Assembly (NCBI GenBank): GCA_002693605.1
Contig: NZQO01000091.1
Span: forward strand, 1-7,316
Direction: 5' to 3'
From: Flavobacteriaceae bacterium
Lineage (GTDB): Bacteria; Bacteroidota; Bacteroidia; Flavobacteriales; Flavobacteriaceae
DNA: 7,316 nt
Part shown: positions 6,016 to 7,316 of the stretch, piece by piece
How positions within the stretch are numbered: position 1 is the stretch's first letter
How the letters are laid out: each line of letters begins with the position of its first letter
Program-made: the position numbers and the translations under genes
Notes under the pieces: generated by a model
Database searches by the model: none
Told to the model about the DNA's origin: nothing
What the model saw: the letters and a program-made list of their open reading frames with translations, nothing else

Positions 6016-7316
6016 TTATTTCTCCAACTGCAAGGTCATTTTTTTAATGCGGTCCTTCAATTTTTCAGAAGAGAGTTTCTCGCGCAGCCTGTCGGTTATT
6101 ATGGGAAAACTGAACGGCGTCGGCTTCTCGCATCGCTTCCAGCTGATTTGCTGGGTGGCTATTCGCTCCAACGCCAGGCGCAGGCGGCCCTCTTCCAATT
6201 GGTGCTCGTAGGTCTCCCGGAATGCCTGTAGGTACAGGAGGTTGTCGGGCTCAAAATCGCGAAATACATCAAACAGTAACTGGCTGCTGCTCTGCAGGTG
6301 CTTGGTCTTCACCATTTTATTTGGATAGCCTTGAAAAACCAATCCGCTAATCACCGATATATCCCGAAACTTGCGTCGCGCCAGCTCTGTGCTATTTAAA
6401 CTTTTCTGAAGGTCGTCAAACAGATAGTCGGTAGAGAGTAAGTTGTTGTCCAATACCTGCTGTATATCTAGCGGTTGGTCGCTCAGTAATTCAAACCCGT
6501 AGTCGTTATAGGCGAGTGAAAACGTTATTGGAAGCAGCAGGCTAATTCGGTACGCTAACAGACCGCTCATTGCCTCGTGCACGAAGCGTCCCTCGAACGG
6601 ATAGAAAAGTGCGTGGTACCCTTCGCGCGTTTCAAAGGTTTCAATTAAAAATTCGCTTTCCTTCGGCACGATGCTCTCGCGCTGCTGTCGCTCAAATAAT
6701 TGCCCCAGCGCCTTTAATTCTGGCGTATTTCTTTTATGTTCGGCTTCGCTCTGCAACTCTTCACGCAAGAGTTCGCTCATTTGCGACGAAAGCGTCATGC
6801 GGCCACCCATAAAGCTCACCACGTTGGCCGAGCGCTTATTCGAGCGGCGTACCTGCGCTACCATGTTCCGAAGGCGTACCAATTCTAAGGTGCGGCCTGC
6901 AAAGACGAAAGTATCACCGGGTTTCATCTTTCCGATGAAATATTCCTCGATGGTGCCTATAAAGCCGCCGCTGACGTACTTTACCAAAAGCATGCTATCA
7001 CTTACTATAGTGCCAATGCTAAGGCGGTGCATCATTGCGGTGCGCCTGTTTTCTACCGTGAAGATTCCTTCAGAAGATACGTCAACACGTTTGTACTCGT
7101 CGTAGGTCTGCAGACTTTGGCTGCCCATCGTTATAAAATTGAGGCACCACTGCCACTGCTCGTCGGAAATTCCCTGGAAACAGAAGGTATTCCTAATTTC
7201 GGGATAAATTTCGGAAGGTTTAAAACCATTGCTTACCGCAAGGGTTACGAGGTATTGTATGAGCACGTCGAAACTGAGCAGATAAGGCAATCGGTCCTCA
7301 ATAACGTGTTCGGTCA
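6016..7316 (-). CDS. Lhr-type ligase-associated DEXH-box DNA helicase, C-terminal 432 residues (5' end outside window)
   Basis: The frame is open to the window's right edge, so the start codon and the RecA-like ATPase domains with the Walker and DEXH motifs are not seen; relatives are about 800 residues, so roughly half is present. Visible parts, numbered within the fragment, are a winged-helix segment (DVLIQYLVTLAV, about 15-27) and the Lhr-core region with IGTIEEYFIGKMKPGDTF (119-136), FMGGRMTLSSQM (168-179), YHALFYPFEGRFVHEA (233-248) and NDYGFELLS (270-278). These match the ligase-associated helicase group whose characterised Lhr-Core relatives are 3'-5' single-strand-DNA-dependent translocases. 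The pdeM gene follows at once, which supports the assignment to a DNA-repair operon; a ligase gene would be expected outside the window. The TTG at 7290 is internal sequence, not a start, because homology continues upstream of it. Confidence 0.92.
   Translation of the reverse strand, partial: TEHVIEDRLPYLLSFDVLIQYLVTLAVSNGFKPSEIYPEIRNTFCFQGISDEQWQWCLNFITMGSQSLQTYDEYKRVDVSSEGIFTVENRRTAMMHRLSIGTIVSDSMLLVKYVSGGFIGTIEEYFIGKMKPGDTFVFAGRTLELVRLRNMVAQVRRSNKRSANVVSFMGGRMTLSSQMSELLREELQSEAEHKRNTPELKALGQLFERQQRESIVPKESEFLIETFETREGYHALFYPFEGRFVHEAMSGLLAYRISLLLPITFSLAYNDYGFELLSDQPLDIQQVLDNNLLSTDYLFDDLQKSLNSTELARRKFRDISVISGLVFQGYPNKMVKTKHLQSSSQLLFDVFRDFEPDNLLYLQAFRETYEHQLEEGRLRLALERIATQQISWKRCEKPTPFSFPIITDRLREKLSSEKLKDRIKKMTLQLEK

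Noticed and set aside
7288..7290. TTG at 7290 as a start codon for the helicase
   Set aside because: The frame stays open to the window edge and the flanking sequence continues the Lhr-type winged-helix region, so the gene is cut by the window rather than starting here.
1..7316. Mobile elements, CRISPR arrays, tRNA or rRNA genes, phage or defence genes
   Set aside because: No terminal inverted repeats, transposase motifs, regular repeat-spacer structure or RNA-gene signatures were found; nearly all the sequence is accounted for by six ordinary genes.

Overview
This window looks like chromosomal DNA from a Bacteroidota bacterium, most likely a member of the Flavobacteriia. The evidence is the style of the proteins (a short-N-terminus Mfd, a ligase-associated Lhr-type helicase with PdeM, a Trp-rich TspO-related membrane protein), two upstream regions that fit the Bacteroidota sigma-A promoter consensus (TTTG, about 20 nt, TAnnTTTG) and the lack of well-placed Shine-Dalgarno sequences. 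GC content looks moderate, in the mid-to-high 40s percent by eye. The genus cannot be told from this sequence. There are no tRNAs, rRNAs, insertion sequences, CRISPR arrays or phage genes. About 96% of the window is coding.

Layout: bases 1-1832 (minus) hold the N-terminal 610 codons of mfd, the transcription-repair coupling factor, cut by the window edge just after its Walker A motif. A 113-bp divergent intergenic region follows, with a good mfd promoter whose spacer contains a perfect inverted repeat. On the plus strand, 1946-3298 encodes a flavin disulfide oxidoreductase of the lipoamide dehydrogenase/glutathione reductase superfamily. It has the redox Cys pair but a Tyr in place of the usual catalytic His. 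It ends only 3 bp from the converging stop of a class V aminotransferase-fold PLP enzyme (4450-3302, minus). That gene is coupled through a TAATG stop/start overlap to an upstream gene for a TspO/MBR-related multi-pass membrane protein (5250-4450, minus), which has its own recognisable promoter at 5290-5321. Upstream of that, also on the minus strand, pdeM (5994-5359, GTG start) follows 21 bp after an Lhr-type ligase-associated DEXH helicase (7316-6016), whose N-terminal half lies beyond the window.

The genes form four transcription units: mfd (minus); the oxidoreductase alone (plus); the TspO-like/PLP enzyme pair (minus); and the helicase-pdeM pair (minus). The helicase-pdeM pair belongs to a known bacterial DNA-repair cluster that usually also includes an ATP-dependent DNA ligase and an MBL-fold exonuclease; neither partner is visible here. 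DNA repair genes therefore sit at both ends of the window, separated by metabolic or redox genes with no evident functional link. I see no convincing undescribed system. The most useful leads are the mfd promoter architecture, the Tyr-for-His oxidoreductase and the membrane-protein/PLP-enzyme pair.
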